Source: Mayamaea pseudoterrestris
Taxonomy: Eukaryota; Bacillariophyta; Bacillariophyceae; Sellaphorales; Sellaphoraceae
Assembly: GCA_027923505.1 (NCBI GenBank)
Contig: BROI01000021.1
Span: 496,001-560,000, forward strand
DNA length: 64,000 nucleotides
Reading direction: 5' to 3'
The position numbers and the translations under genes are program-made. Numbering within the stretch: the first letter of the stretch is position 1; every line of letters starts with the position of its first letter. Of the stretch, positions 1-11,000 are shown piece by piece. Below the pieces are notes generated by a model. That model saw only the letters and a program-made list of their open reading frames with translations, was not told where the DNA came from and searched no databases.

Positions 1-1
1 C

Positions 2-67
2 CGCAAGTGTGGATCGACTGAAATAATGTTGTTCTGCGAAATCTGCGGAATGAAGGGCTGTGAATGA
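2..67 (+). CDS. 3' end of an upstream gene (partial, Cys-rich tail)
   Basis: An open frame enters from the left edge and ends at a TGA at 65-67. The visible tail is cysteine-rich, with CEIC and KGC motifs and an earlier KCG, like the end of a zinc-ribbon or zinc-finger protein. Only about 21 residues are visible, so no family can be named. Its stop lies about 100 nt before the TRM82 start on the same strand, which fits a preceding gene. It could also be chance open frame. Confidence 0.35.
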   Translation, partial: RKCGSTEIMLFCEICGMKGCE

Positions 68-168
68 GTACCGAGACGACACAAGCGATGCTCTCGTCGC
101 AATCAAGCAGCGCCGCAGCGCGCCAAGATCAAGATCCTTTCTTCACATTTGTTTGAAATCCTGCTACC

Positions 169-1536
169 ATGAAGCAACTTTTGGATTGTAGCGGGCACTA
201 TCTTATTGGAGGCTGGGGCGACAGAGCATTTGTAGGATGTTTAGGTACCTCTCAGATTTATGAGCTCGAGCGATCACCCCTTCCTCCCATGAATCATGAC
301 ACCTCTGGAGCCCCAGCTGCAGCCACCGACGACGAAGTAAACGCGCGAGAACAAGAAATTCAGGCAGTCGCTGTTTGCAATATTAACAATGGCCCAATCT
401 GGTGCGCAGTGGCAAGGCATGACAAGAGTCTATCGCTCTACTGCGTTGAGAAGTCTATACAAGACGAAACGTCGGAACGACTCAATCAATCATCAATTGT
501 CGTCCAGCCTTGCACCACTTACAAGACCACTAAACGAGTTACGAGTCTCTGCTTTGCTTCCATACCCGACGAGAACGATATCGCAAATGACTTGACAGTT
601 GTTATTGCAGCCGATCTAGCTGGAGATGCTGTAGCCTTTGCGTTGGAACGTGAGGCACAACCATGCGACGGTGCGGGAATCACTCATGATACTGAGGAAG
701 AATCTGTCGAAGATGCTCGGTTTCGCCGCTTACTACTAGGTCATACGGCAACCATGCTGACTTGCGTCCGTGTCGTTGGAGACGGCGCTCAGCAGCGCAT
801 CCTAACGGCGGATCGCGATGAAAAAATTCGAGTGTCCTCCTTTCCCAACACGCACATTATTGAAGGCTTTTTGCTTGGCCACGAGGCGTTTGTTTCATGT
901 CTCGACGTTGCGCGGGAAGACCATGTCACACGATGCGTTTCGTGCAGTGGTGACGGGACGGTGCGGATGTGGGACTATCTAACGCATTCACAGTTGGGAC
1001 AGTTCACCTTGGTGGGCGATGACGGGACGAGCGACGGAGTCTTACCGACACGGGTAGCGATGAACACGAGAGGAAGTACTGCAATTGTCTGTACTGATGA
1101 TCAAGACTTTGCGCAAGTGCTACATTGGAAGGCAGACAACACGGGCTTTGGCCTGCTTATCAATACTATTCATGTCGGAACGACATTGGCCGCACTCTGG
1201 ATTGACAATGAATTCTTCGTGGCAATGTCTAAAGCTCCGCAATGTTTGCAAGTGTTTAGTGTTTCAAGTGACGATGAAGCGAACCACGTTCGAGCTGTTG
1301 ACGGGAGGTTTCCATTCATCGACGCCATGAACAAGTATGCCACAAGCGAAAATCTGGCATTGCCTGCGAGTGTTCTAGAACGCGACGACTTCGGTGTTCT
1401 CAAGATGCAGAAGCAAGAGGAGAAGCGGATCAGTAACACTGACCGAGCCTGGAATGACGCTGGTAGAATTGAGACGGCCAAGGCACGCGACAAGCGTTAC
1501 AAGAAGCGAAAGATTGAGCAAGCTCATGCTCATTAA
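169..1536 (+). CDS. TRM82: tRNA (guanine-N7)-methyltransferase non-catalytic subunit, TRM82/WDR4-like WD40 protein
   Basis: A 455-residue single-exon protein. The diagnostic stretch is around residues 190-250: a GHTATMLT motif, then TADRDEKIRVS, then LGHEAFVSCLD and a GDGTVRMWD repeat. TADRDEKIRVS is the hallmark of Trm82/WDR4, the beta-propeller partner that stabilises the Trm8/METTL1 enzyme making m7G46 in tRNA. The C-terminus is lysine- and arginine-rich (KKRK), fitting a nuclear, RNA-contacting protein. The ATG at 169 follows CTACC and no in-frame ATG precedes it. The gene converges on the PPIL1-like gene with only 46 nt between stops. The catalytic METTL1 partner is not in the window. 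Confidence 0.88.
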   Translation: MKQLLDCSGHYLIGGWGDRAFVGCLGTSQIYELERSPLPPMNHDTSGAPAAATDDEVNAREQEIQAVAVCNINNGPIWCAVARHDKSLSLYCVEKSIQDETSERLNQSSIVVQPCTTYKTTKRVTSLCFASIPDENDIANDLTVVIAADLAGDAVAFALEREAQPCDGAGITHDTEEESVEDARFRRLLLGHTATMLTCVRVVGDGAQQRILTADRDEKIRVSSFPNTHIIEGFLLGHEAFVSCLDVAREDHVTRCVSCSGDGTVRMWDYLTHSQLGQFTLVGDDGTSDGVLPTRVAMNTRGSTAIVCTDDQDFAQVLHWKADNTGFGLLINTIHVGTTLAALWIDNEFFVAMSKAPQCLQVFSVSSDDEANHVRAVDGRFPFIDAMNKYATSENLALPASVLERDDFGVLKMQKQEEKRISNTDRAWNDAGRIETAKARDKRYKKRKIEQAHAH

Positions 1537-1582
1537 ATAGATAGCGATAAACTGCTTCCCTAATATCATTATAGACTACGTT

Positions 1583-2164
1583 TTAAGTGGCGTTAATAAG
1601 TAGGTGCTGAGCTTGCCTTTCCAACAACTGTTGTTCTTCGCTGGATGGAGGTGGTCCGCGAAATGGCCTAGCCTTGTGAATCGTGATGGGCTCGAGTGGT
1701 CGATCCTCTTCATCAGTGGCTACCATTCCCATTCGTTGAATTACTCCCATGCCAGAGTATATTCGTCCGAAAATACTATGTTTGCCATCCAATGAAGGCA
1801 AGGGCTTGAGCGAAACATAAAACTGAGACGTATTTGAATCTTTCTTGCCTGGATTGGCCATGGCGACTACTCCAGCTCCAGTGTGCTTTAAATGGCGCGT
1901 TACTTCATCTTCAAATTCACCCCCGTAGATACCTGATCCTCCTCGTCCAGTAGCAGTAGGATCACCTGTTTGAATGTACTCGCCCCGAGCGATCCTATAG
2001 AATATCTGTCCATCGTAATACTTGGCGTTAGCCAAACTTGCTACGTTGTATGATGACCGGGGACAGTGCTTGTAGTAAAGCTCAATCACAAAGACTCCAA
2101 TGCTCGTCTCAAACTGGACGTGCGTCCAGGGTGCTGATGCGTCGGACGCCATGGTCCACAACAT
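1583..2164 (-). CDS. PPIL1: Peptidyl-prolyl cis-trans isomerase, PPIL1-like cyclophilin
   Basis: A single-domain cyclophilin of 193 residues, or 189 if the second ATG at 2152 (MASDAS) is used, which I prefer because the first four residues look non-conserved. Family signatures are the active-site FYRI segment, a YIQTGDPT segment, GRGGSGIYGGEFEDE, and SQFYVSL followed by LDGKHSIFGRI. The GxGRGG-SIYG motif and the His in DGKH point to the spliceosomal PPIL1 class, not cytosolic CypA. PPIL1 homologues act in the activated spliceosome next to SKIP/PRP45. No signal peptide is seen. The gene is head-to-head with CPSF73, so two RNA-processing genes probably share one short promoter region. Confidence 0.9.
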   Translation of the reverse strand: MLWTMASDASAPWTHVQFETSIGVFVIELYYKHCPRSSYNVASLANAKYYDGQIFYRIARGEYIQTGDPTATGRGGSGIYGGEFEDEVTRHLKHTGAGVVAMANPGKKDSNTSQFYVSLKPLPSLDGKHSIFGRIYSGMGVIQRMGMVATDEEDRPLEPITIHKARPFRGPPPSSEEQQLLERQAQHLLINAT

Positions 2165-2318
2165 AACATCAATTCTGCCCTCGTCGCAAAGGGTCCAACT
2201 TTAGTACCGGAGCGACAGTATGACTTGCACCTCTGCATGTGCGGCGCAGCGCCTCATATACTCTGCTTCGGCCTTCGTTACTGCAAAGTTCAGTGCTGTA
2301 CTTCAAGGATATATTATA

Positions 2319-4496
2319 ATGGAGGATATCATGTCGATTACACCTCTTGGGAGCGGACAAGAGGTTGGACGAAGTTGCCATTTCCTCGAGTTTCGTGGCA
2401 TGAAAATCATGCTCGACATTGGCATCCATCCGGGCTATGACGGACTCAATGGATTGCCATACCTGGACCGGATTGATCCGAAAGAGATTGATGTTCTTTT
2501 AGTTACGCACTTTCATTTGGACCATGCAGCGTCTTTGCCATACCTGACAGAGCGAACGAACTTCAAAGGCCGTATCTTTATGACACATCCTACCAAGGCG
2601 GTCATTCGCCTTTTGCTTGGTGATTATTTGAGGCTGCTGGAAATGAGAAATGCGAAGGGTGAAGACGTTTTATACACGGAAGCAGATTTACAGGCATGCA
2701 TGCAGAAGATTGAGCTTGTTGATTTTCATCAACGAGTCAATGTCGGCGCCTTCTCGTTTTACGCGTTGAATGCGGGGCATGTATTGGGAGCGTGCATGTT
2801 CATGCTGGACATGGGAGGTCGGACTGTCCTATACACGGGGGACTATTCGATGGAAGATGATCGACATTTAATGGCTGCCGAGATTCCTGACGAGAAACCA
2901 GATTTATTGGTCGTCGAATCAACATATGGCGTGCAGGTGCATGCGTCGCGAGCTGAGCGAGAAGCACGCTTTACTGGAACCGTGGAGCGGGTCGTTAGTC
3001 GCGGAGGGCGATGTCTCATTCCGGTCTTTGCGCTTGGGAGAGCACAAGAATTACTGCTCATATTAGACGAGTATTGGCAAGCCAATCCTCACCTTCAGTC
3101 TATTCCCATCTGGTACGCTTCAAAGTTGGCATCACGTGCTTTGCGTGTGTATCAGACGTACGCAAACATGATGAACGCTCGCATTAGAGCGCAGATGGAT
3201 GTCAGCAACCCTTTTAGCTTTCGATTTATACAAAATTTGAAATCTGTCGAAGCCATTGACGATACCAATCCTGCCGTTGTATTCGCATCGCCAGGCATGC
3301 TTCAGTCTGGAGTATCGCGGCAACTCTTTGATCGTTGGGCAGCAGATCCAAAGAACGGCGTACTCATTGCGGGATATGCTGTCGAACACACGTTGGCCAA
3401 GGAGATTATGAATCAGCCCAAGGAAGTTGTTACATTGGAAGGACGACGTCAGCCGCTTAATTGTCTCGTCGATTATGTCAGCTTCTCGGCACATGTTGAC
3501 TTTGTTCAAAATCGAAGCTTTATAACGCAGGTGGCCCCAAAGCATATAGTGCTGGTACATGGGGCCAAAGAAGAGATGGGGCGCTTGAAGAAAGCCCTCA
3601 TGCTTCAGTACAAACAATACCCAGAGAACAAACGACCATCAATTTCAATGCCTCCCAATTTACAAGAAGTAAAATTCATGTTTCCTCGTCGGCGTTCAGC
3701 AAAAGTTATGGGCTCGCTTGCTAGCAGAGAAGATGATCCCAAAGAAGGCGAGGTAATTAGAGGCGTGCTTGTTACTCACAACTACAAGTCGAAACTGGTC
3801 GCATCGGAAGACTTGAACACATACACGCCTATTCGGACCGGCACCATCGCGTCAACTCTCCACGTTCCATTCTCTGGTTCAAAGGATATACTTACTTTGT
3901 TTTTGAGCGAAACGTTCACTGGCTTGACTGAAGAGATGGATGGCGACGTCACAGTTCTTGGCTTGTATAACAACCAGGTCCAAATACTATTGGATAAGGC
4001 CCAATATAAAGCAATTATCAAATGGGAAGCATCGCCTGTTGGTGATATGATAGCCGATTCCGTTGTTGCGCTACTTATGCAAGCCCAAAGCAGTGTTGCG
4101 TCCATAAGGCTAAGCAGTAATCCATGTCGCCATCAAAGGGCTCCGGAAAACGAGGACGATAGTTTTCCAAAAAAGTCGAAAATCGTGGATGATGTTGGTG
4201 TTGAGGAGCGTCTCAAGTTTCTGTATGCAACTTTGAGGGATCAGTTTTCTAGTGTTGAGGCTGTTTACGAAGGATTAAGCGGCAAGTTCGAGGTGACGAC
4301 TGATGCTGGGATAGATGCTAGTGTTTTAGATGAGTCAGGACGGCTTGTTTGTGTCGTTGACGTTACATTCGAAGCGGGCTCATCGGAAGCGGCGCAAATA
4401 ACTGTCGAGTGTCCCGACGAGCAACTCGCCGTGAATGTCCGAGCTTGCATACAAAATGTCGTCGCGGCGTCTATTCCCATAAATAATTTACTTTAA
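2319..4496 (+). CDS. CPSF3: Cleavage and polyadenylation specificity factor 73 kDa endonuclease (CPSF73/Ysh1)
   Basis: Metallo-beta-lactamase/beta-CASP endonuclease that cuts pre-mRNA 3' ends. Near the N-terminus are PLGSGQEVGRS, then the zinc-binding HFHLDHAASLPYL motif. Further on come LNAGHVLGACMF, YTGDYSMEDDRHL, the VEST(Y)G segment, and PVFALGRAQELL of the beta-CASP insert. FSAHVDF and VLVHGAKEEM complete the metal site. The frame is open from an ATG at 2220, but conserved sequence starts at the ATG at 2319 (MEDIMSITPLG), giving 725 residues, close to human CPSF73 (684). The C-terminal third resembles the CPSF73/CPSF100 C-terminal domain. It ends 50 nt from the convergent CCT8 stop. Confidence 0.95.
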   Translation: MEDIMSITPLGSGQEVGRSCHFLEFRGMKIMLDIGIHPGYDGLNGLPYLDRIDPKEIDVLLVTHFHLDHAASLPYLTERTNFKGRIFMTHPTKAVIRLLLGDYLRLLEMRNAKGEDVLYTEADLQACMQKIELVDFHQRVNVGAFSFYALNAGHVLGACMFMLDMGGRTVLYTGDYSMEDDRHLMAAEIPDEKPDLLVVESTYGVQVHASRAEREARFTGTVERVVSRGGRCLIPVFALGRAQELLLILDEYWQANPHLQSIPIWYASKLASRALRVYQTYANMMNARIRAQMDVSNPFSFRFIQNLKSVEAIDDTNPAVVFASPGMLQSGVSRQLFDRWAADPKNGVLIAGYAVEHTLAKEIMNQPKEVVTLEGRRQPLNCLVDYVSFSAHVDFVQNRSFITQVAPKHIVLVHGAKEEMGRLKKALMLQYKQYPENKRPSISMPPNLQEVKFMFPRRRSAKVMGSLASREDDPKEGEVIRGVLVTHNYKSKLVASEDLNTYTPIRTGTIASTLHVPFSGSKDILTLFLSETFTGLTEEMDGDVTVLGLYNNQVQILLDKAQYKAIIKWEASPVGDMIADSVVALLMQAQSSVASIRLSSNPCRHQRAPENEDDSFPKKSKIVDDVGVEERLKFLYATLRDQFSSVEAVYEGLSGKFEVTTDAGIDASVLDESGRLVCVVDVTFEAGSSEAAQITVECPDEQLAVNVRACIQNVVAASIPINNLL

Positions 4497-4546
4497 ATAC
4501 TATGTCAGATAGTCAGAACCCTATAAAAGCATTTAAAAAATTACTT

Positions 4547-6199
4547 TTACTGCTTTGGTCCCCCACTTGGCTTGCTCATTATAATTTGGTCGATCTTTAA
4601 AATCGTAATAACTGCATCAACTGCAAGTCGCATGGCCGAGATCTTAGCCGATAAAATATCAACCACACCCTTCTCCTTCATGCTCGCAACACCTCCCGTC
4701 GTTCCCGACGAGACCGCTTTGTCAATATCGACACCAGCATCACATGCTCCATCCATGTTATTAGCATGAGCAGCCTGCAAGTCAGCCAGTATGCATGTTG
4801 CATCCCAGCCGGCATTCTCCGACAGAGTACGAGGAATGATTTGAAGAGACTTGCCGAATGCCGCCACAGCGTACTGGTCCAAGCCGGCAATTTTCTCAGC
4901 TTCTTGCTGCAGATACACCGAAAGCGCCATTTCAATCGCGCCCCCTCCATATACAAGGCGCTGGTCCTTAATATATTGAACGACCGCCTGGACTCCATCA
5001 TCGACGGCGCGCTCCAAGTCATTCAAAACGGAACTCGTGCTCGCGCGCAAAACTATCGTGGCCAGCTTGTTGGAACCTTTGGCAGCCCGAACAAGCGTGA
5101 TAGTCTTCCCTCCAAGCTCCTTTTGGCCGACTGACTCACAAAAGCCCATTTCATCCGGCATCGGGGCACCAAGGCGAACCAAGGCAGTGGCGCCGACGGC
5201 TTGGCAGAAGCGCCGCAATTCCCACTTTGAAGAAATCTTCAACGCCATCATCTTGTTCCGCTCTAAGAAGTGAAGCGCCATGTCCGATATATTGCCTCCA
5301 GTAACAATAAACTGAGCCCCTGATTCGCGAATTGACTCGACAATGTTCTGCATATTTCTCTCCTCCGTCTTATTGTAGCTGAGCAAATCTTCAGCCGTCT
5401 TCATGAGCACAGTCCCCTTGGCTTCTGTCGACGATGCTTCGAAACCACAAGCAAAGACAGCAATTTTAACATTCTCCAACTGAGTAACAGTCGTTTCCAA
5501 TCCACGAGTCGCAACATACCCAGGCAAAAGGATCGAGTCCGTAATGCTTCCACCAAGAATTTTGCACGTGCGGACCGACTCGGCTGAAATTTTAGTAGTA
5601 TCGGACCCGACCTGTAAACAAGCGTCCGCAACAAGTGGCGCTAGGATCTCCTGTGAGCCATACTGCTTGCTAGCGAGAACTGGCCTGAGTACATACAAAA
5701 GGGTATCGAGATCGACAGAGCTTCGCTCATTCCCAGGAATGACGAGCTTCTGCACCCGCTCCAAGCACAAATCCAAAGCCTTTTGATAGCCTGCAAGAAT
5801 TTCAGGGGCAGGCTGCCACGTCATTTTCTGAATCAACAAGCATGTCTGCCAGAGAAGCTCGCCACCAAAAGCAACGACAAAATTGGTTCCATCGCCAACC
5901 TCCGTCTCTTGTTTTTCGCAAGCTTGCTTCAATAATTGGGCGGCCGGATGCTCTATAACAATTTCCTTCAAAATGGACGCGCAGTCACTCGTTACAATCT
6001 TTTTCTCCAAATGATTAACGACTAGTTTGCAGCGTCCTTGGGGACCAAAGGATGTTCGAAGCATGCGCGACAGATCCATGCAGGCTTCAATATTGCGGAG
6101 GACCACGGATGCGCTGCTATTGTCTTGCTCAAAATGCTGCGTCCCTTCCTTCATCATGCCTCCGAGACCGGCGGCTGCGTTGTATGTCATTGACGACAT
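4547..6199 (-). CDS. CCT8: T-complex protein 1 subunit theta (CCT8)
   Basis: A 550-residue group II chaperonin subunit. Near the N-terminus GLGGMMKEG and then RNIEACMDLSRMLRTSFGP are typical of the theta subunit. NHLEKKIVTSDCA, HPAAQLLKQA and the nucleotide-binding GDGTNFVVAFGGELL follow. The apical domain carries TEAKGTVLMKTAEDLL and the second half contains YGGGAIEMALS and FGKSLQIIPRTL. CCT8 is one of eight paralogues in the cytosolic ring that folds actin and tubulin. Length matches the family (about 548). It is divergent from the C3orf33-like gene with about 240 nt between starts. Confidence 0.95.
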   Translation of the reverse strand: MSSMTYNAAAGLGGMMKEGTQHFEQDNSSASVVLRNIEACMDLSRMLRTSFGPQGRCKLVVNHLEKKIVTSDCASILKEIVIEHPAAQLLKQACEKQETEVGDGTNFVVAFGGELLWQTCLLIQKMTWQPAPEILAGYQKALDLCLERVQKLVIPGNERSSVDLDTLLYVLRPVLASKQYGSQEILAPLVADACLQVGSDTTKISAESVRTCKILGGSITDSILLPGYVATRGLETTVTQLENVKIAVFACGFEASSTEAKGTVLMKTAEDLLSYNKTEERNMQNIVESIRESGAQFIVTGGNISDMALHFLERNKMMALKISSKWELRRFCQAVGATALVRLGAPMPDEMGFCESVGQKELGGKTITLVRAAKGSNKLATIVLRASTSSVLNDLERAVDDGVQAVVQYIKDQRLVYGGGAIEMALSVYLQQEAEKIAGLDQYAVAAFGKSLQIIPRTLSENAGWDATCILADLQAAHANNMDGACDAGVDIDKAVSSGTTGGVASMKEKGVVDILSAKISAMRLAVDAVITILKIDQIIMSKPSGGPKQ

Positions 6200-6439
6200 G
6201 ATAACGCTACTAATGGCAACAATGCAGTGCGAACGGCTTTGCTACGTTGTTTTGTGTGGCTCTGCAGCAAGTCCGATCGAGACACGCTGCGACTCAGTAG
6301 CCGGAGCGACTTTTCAACGTTTCGGTTTTTGCGACGCGCGACCATCACCATGGAGACGGTGACTTGCCACAACAGCGTACGAGTACCACTGGTATCGTCT
6401 CATATCAATTGCAAATTAGAGGCGACTGTTTGATGACAA

Positions 6440-7630
6440 ATGGCTTTGGACGAGCATGATGTCAAAAGAAGACCCCGTTCCCGCGATGCACCTCCTGGCA
6501 GTGGCGTCGTCAACCACGAGACGAGGCAGACAATATGCCCCGATGAACATTCAGAAACGTCCGTGGATACCTCTATATTCACGCCGACTGGTACACAATT
6601 TCAAAAAGAAAGAGATTTTACTGCTCGACGACTTTTGGGGACTGGAACGAGTCGCCTCTCAGACTTTATAAATGAGCATCTCAAGGCAGTTCGATTGGCA
6701 GCATCCGCTTCTATTTTCTTAATCACAGCCTATGGAATTGCCCACTCGCCAGTCTTCTTTCGTTATAGAACCGTGGCAGAACTACCCTCCAAATACTTTA
6801 AACGTCGCAAAACCCTGTCTTGTCGAGTCATCAAGGCAGAAAAGGACCCTGCGAATCGAACCATCATGCTATACATGCGCCATTTGTCACCGCTCGAGCG
6901 ATTGAGCTTCTCAAAATCATGGTATGAACGACTTGTGAGTCTTCAACCATCGTCGATCCTGCACAAAGTTGATGATGATGATCCGTCACAGCTACTCAAA
7001 GTGGCATTAGCAGGATTGCAGTGGCCGTCGTACGAATGGGACGATGGATGGTTCGACCAGCTGGTCCAGCATAAGACGCCAGTCACATGTCAGTGTCTTG
7101 CGCGAGATGTATCATATGCACAGTCAACCAGATCTGCTGTGAGTCCGAGGGCGGTGAACAGTGCTACTCTGATGCGAACCGGACCGGTGGGACGACGCAA
7201 TAAACGACCAATCCCCGACATTGACGGACAACCGACAACTGCGTATGGTGATGACCAGATAGCCGTTTGCAAAATCCACTACCGACCCATGGATTCGAAG
7301 TGGAAGCTGCTGCGTCTTTTTCAAATGTCCGATCTCGCCGAGTCGATGGTCCAACATGGCCGGGCCATCACGAAAGAAGACACTCTATATGGTCCTACTT
7401 CGGAGGAGCATGTGATGGTTGATATGAGTGACTCGTTAAAGGACTTGCAGCGTGACGCAGCTTACTTCGAACAGCTATCAAACCTGGAGTATCAGGCTGC
7501 GCGTAAATATCGAGGTATTTGGAGCGATCTTTCCTACCGAGAAAATCGTGAGGACGTTGTCGACAAGATAGACTTTCAAGCGGTGTCGACAATTTTTAAT
7601 AAACTTATGAGGTGGCTCCGAGGCGGTTAG
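6440..7630 (+). CDS. C3orf33-like membrane-anchored protein (predicted)
   Basis: A 396-residue protein with a disordered N-terminus (to about residue 70) and one hydrophobic segment around residues 85-105. The region after it resembles animal C3orf33: a short motif before the domain (LPSKYFKRRKTLSCRVIKAE, compare IPVEFIRKNVKLRGRL), then a predicted SNase-like beta-barrel, and a C-terminal helix with LEYQAARKYRGIW matching the C3orf33 LTALKKGEGIW region. C3orf33 has been linked to mitochondria; its reaction is unknown. I recognised the similarity from memory of short motifs, so it remains tentative. Start ATG at 6440. Confidence 0.6.
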   Translation: MALDEHDVKRRPRSRDAPPGSGVVNHETRQTICPDEHSETSVDTSIFTPTGTQFQKERDFTARRLLGTGTSRLSDFINEHLKAVRLAASASIFLITAYGIAHSPVFFRYRTVAELPSKYFKRRKTLSCRVIKAEKDPANRTIMLYMRHLSPLERLSFSKSWYERLVSLQPSSILHKVDDDDPSQLLKVALAGLQWPSYEWDDGWFDQLVQHKTPVTCQCLARDVSYAQSTRSAVSPRAVNSATLMRTGPVGRRNKRPIPDIDGQPTTAYGDDQIAVCKIHYRPMDSKWKLLRLFQMSDLAESMVQHGRAITKEDTLYGPTSEEHVMVDMSDSLKDLQRDAAYFEQLSNLEYQAARKYRGIWSDLSYRENREDVVDKIDFQAVSTIFNKLMRWLRGG

Positions 7631-8084
7631 CGTATGACAACACTGACATGCTAGCACAGGATTCTTCGTCACGATACCCGCAGCCGCTTCCACAGGATTT
7701 CCCCCCAAGCATCCTCGTTATCGGATGATGTCAGTAAAGTTAAAGCTAGCATATGATATTGATGCGTTAGTGCTACTGTACTTCCTATCGTGCGCACTGG
7801 TAGTCGTAGAATAGCTAAACCGTGGCGCTGCTTGGCGTCACACTATTCCTGCTGCGACATTTCCTAATGGATCCAATCGTGTCATCGTGGAAACGTTTCG
7901 TTCCTCTCATTTCCCAAGCAGCACGCGGACCGGAAAATCTTCAGACATAATATATCAAGCGAGGAGTACAAGCAAAGCATTTACTCTACATTCAAACTTG
8001 CTTGTCAGTGCCAGGGGGCTGTGGAAAGTCATTCTCATTTTCTTGACGTGTGGGACGGACGACAAAGCTTGAATTACAAACGAA
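7631..8084. other. Intergenic region, no gene seen
   Basis: This 454-nt stretch separates two plus-strand genes. Short open frames lack conserved-looking sequence and splice sites that join to a neighbour. It probably holds the 3' UTR of the C3orf33-like gene and the promoter and 5' UTR of the JmjC gene. Confidence 0.5.
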
Positions 8085-11000
8085 ATGGCTTCTCTGCGTC
8101 GTCGTCCTGGAGACGGCCATGCAAAATCGAAGAAGGGTAAAGCTAAGTCGCGCAAGACGAAGGCTGACAGGCAAGGTGACGATGGATTACCGGAAAGCTT
8201 GTGGCGGGTGATCGAAAGCCACCGACCTTCATATTTGGACAATCTTCCGAACAGTTTATTAGACGTGTACGACGAATTCAAAGGTTGTGGAATGTTTGGA
8301 AACGATCGTTGGAAGGGCGGGGTTTACAGTTTGATGGTCTTTGCGATAAACGGCCATAAACCTTATCCGCGTAGAGCGAGTGATTCGGATCGTTCGAAAC
8401 TCTCGTCCATTGTCACATTGATGACGAATGTGGAGCAGGAAGCTGTTTCGAGCAGAAAGGACGTTCGTGTCTTGCTGCAAATTGTTGAACAAGCTCGATT
8501 GCAGCGAACAAGCGTCAAAGATCCTTTCGCTTGGAAATTTGTTCACGAATACGTTGAAAGCAAGTACGAGGCTGTCAATTTACGACGTTCGGCTCAACCG
8601 GAGAAGCGTCGCGTGACAAGTAAGTCGCCTGACTGCACACGTTCGCCGAAGCGAGGAAACACGCGACAAGAAGTAGAGCAGATGATGTCGAAGCCTTACA
8701 TTCCTTTGGAGTTTTACCCGGCTAATGCGCCTTTCGTCGAGGAAACGGCCTTTCTCTACGAGCCACCCCAAGATGTCAAGGAATTATCGCCGCTGCCACC
8801 TCCTCCACCGCCTCCCGCCATCCCACAGAACTTGTCGGATCGTTGGGCGTACGATGGCGTCGATAATCGTATCTTGCGTGCGAACTTTGTTGGTCTACCA
8901 ACGATCCCCGAGCAACACTTAAGCTTTTTGCGTATAACAATGCAGTGCGACTACATTGTCGTCGTTTGCGACGGTGTACTGGAAACGGATGCACTGACAA
9001 ACCCTTTTGTATGGACGCTGGAGCATATAGAGGCCGAGTTTGGCGCAGGGAATATGTATCACAAGTATCGGTACGCGTTATCGCGTTTCGTGGCAGCGCG
9101 TGTGTGCATATGTGGTATTTCTGACGTTCCGATTATTACTTTGCTTTGTCAGGCGCTCTACAAGGGAGCTAGCAAACTCGCAAACTTTCAAGGAGCCGGA
9201 TGGATACACATATCTTTTGCCAAAGGATTATTTGTAAGTGTTTCGTATCTGTCGGCGTCAACTTTCTATTTAGTAAGCGTTTTCTGATACACATCCCGCA
9301 GGAGATATCTCAAGTTGCGGCAACAAGCGGATCAAGCGGATAGTGCAGACGAGACGCGTCACAAACTTACTGCATTTGAGTTTACATGCGGTTGCGAAGA
9401 ATGTTGGAACGCAAACGGTGACTTGTGCCCGGGACATTTGATTGACGACGTTAGAACGGTGACCTTGCAAATGTATGCACAGATCCCCGAATGTTATTGT
9501 ATCGAGAATTCGTTTACCACTGCTAACGCTTACCATGTTTTTAATTCAGGATGAACGTTGAGCTAGCAACCTCTCTCCATCGATTCCATGAGCAATTTCT
9601 TCGGATTTTCAAGCTGGATCAGGAGATTTTGCCTGGCGGTGATTGGTGCATCATGTGAGCCTGAAATTGTTGAATTGTCGCAGCTGTTCATTGGATGACG
9701 CCACTAACGCTCAATTTTATAGGAATGCAATCACTCCTTCGAGCCGCCCACTAACGTGAGTCTAGCCATTGGGAAATCTCAACTGTTGTAGCACAGGCTT
9801 ACCAGTCCTCTTTTCACTGCGCAGGGGACCCAATCTCTACATCAGCCCCGCCGGTGGTTACACCCACATTAATCAGGATGATCATGGCTCTGTCGACAGC
9901 GAGCATTTATGCCTCTCTGGCAATCATGAGGTTCTCATTCTGCGCCGTTTGCCTGAACGCCACTTAGCGAATGCTGTCGACATTCTCAACAATATAGTCA
10001 GCGGCGATTACTCGCTAGATGAGCAAGCAACCAGAAAATTGAAGGACATGGGGTAAGTCGCGTTTGCGCTTGTGCAGAATTGACTTTTCTTAAACGGCTT
10101 TAATGATTCAATCACCCTTTATGCTGCAGGTACGAACCCATCCTTTGTAATCTTACGGCTGGTCAGAGCGTTCATATAAACAAGGGGCGTTGGCATGGTA
10201 GGTAATATGCGAGCATTAAGGGTGCTTGGCAGGAAAACGTCTTACATATTCACCCGCCATACGTCGTCCAATTCAGTCATTCGGAATAGCACTCGTGATG
10301 TGCTTCCTGAGGACGACAGTCGTAACAAGCTTCGAAATGACATAATTAAAAGCTTAGGCAACCATGCAGATTCTATTTGTATGAGCATTGCTTGGAAGTG
10401 GTAAGCAATAAACTTGTTTCCAGCGCTCGAACTTGTATTCACTCAACATTAATTTGCTGTAGGAACTTTGTTGGCGCGGACTCTGCTGGCATTAACCGGG
10501 AGGTGGCGAGCATGGTTGCTGCGTCTCAGCGTTGCCGGCAAAAGGAAATGAAGTTGCTGGCACCAATTGGTCATGCAATATTGCAGATGGGATTGTATAT
10601 AACCAACACACATGATTTGAGCGGAAAGCCAGCTGGTGTTGATAATGATATTGTTGCGTTCGCGCCAAACGAGCGGTTGTCGACGGTTGCCCGAGGTATT
10701 TTGCCATCTTTAAATTGGGTTGCTCTGCGGGAAGTAAACAGTTTCGAGCGAGCATTGGCAGCAGCCAATGACCGTCGAACGCGAAGCCGTCAAAGCCGTG
10801 GGCATGAGCTCGTTCAAGCTCGCGTCCCGGACATCCAAAGAAATCCTGTTAATTTAACATTTGACGCGCGCGGCAATGGTAACACTTTAAGGTGGATTTT
10901 TTCACCATTTGTTTTCTCGTGGCTCACGTTATTTTTGCAGATTATTTTTGCAGGCTTTGTGATGCTGAACTTCCCAATTGCTATTTTCGATGCAACGGGT

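Noticed and set aside
3132-3617. 161-codon minus-strand frame inside CPSF73
   Set aside because: Shadow of a strongly conserved plus-strand gene.
9040-9237. Plus-strand 65-codon frame within the JmjC gene treated as a separate gene
   Set aside because: Its EPDGYTYLLPKDYL end is JmjC exon 2 sequence in the correct spliced frame, not an independent gene.
9234-9301. Frameshift in the JmjC gene at about 9.1 kb
   Set aside because: An 82-nt GT-AG intron at 9071-9152 explains the apparent frame change, and the next join is also in frame.
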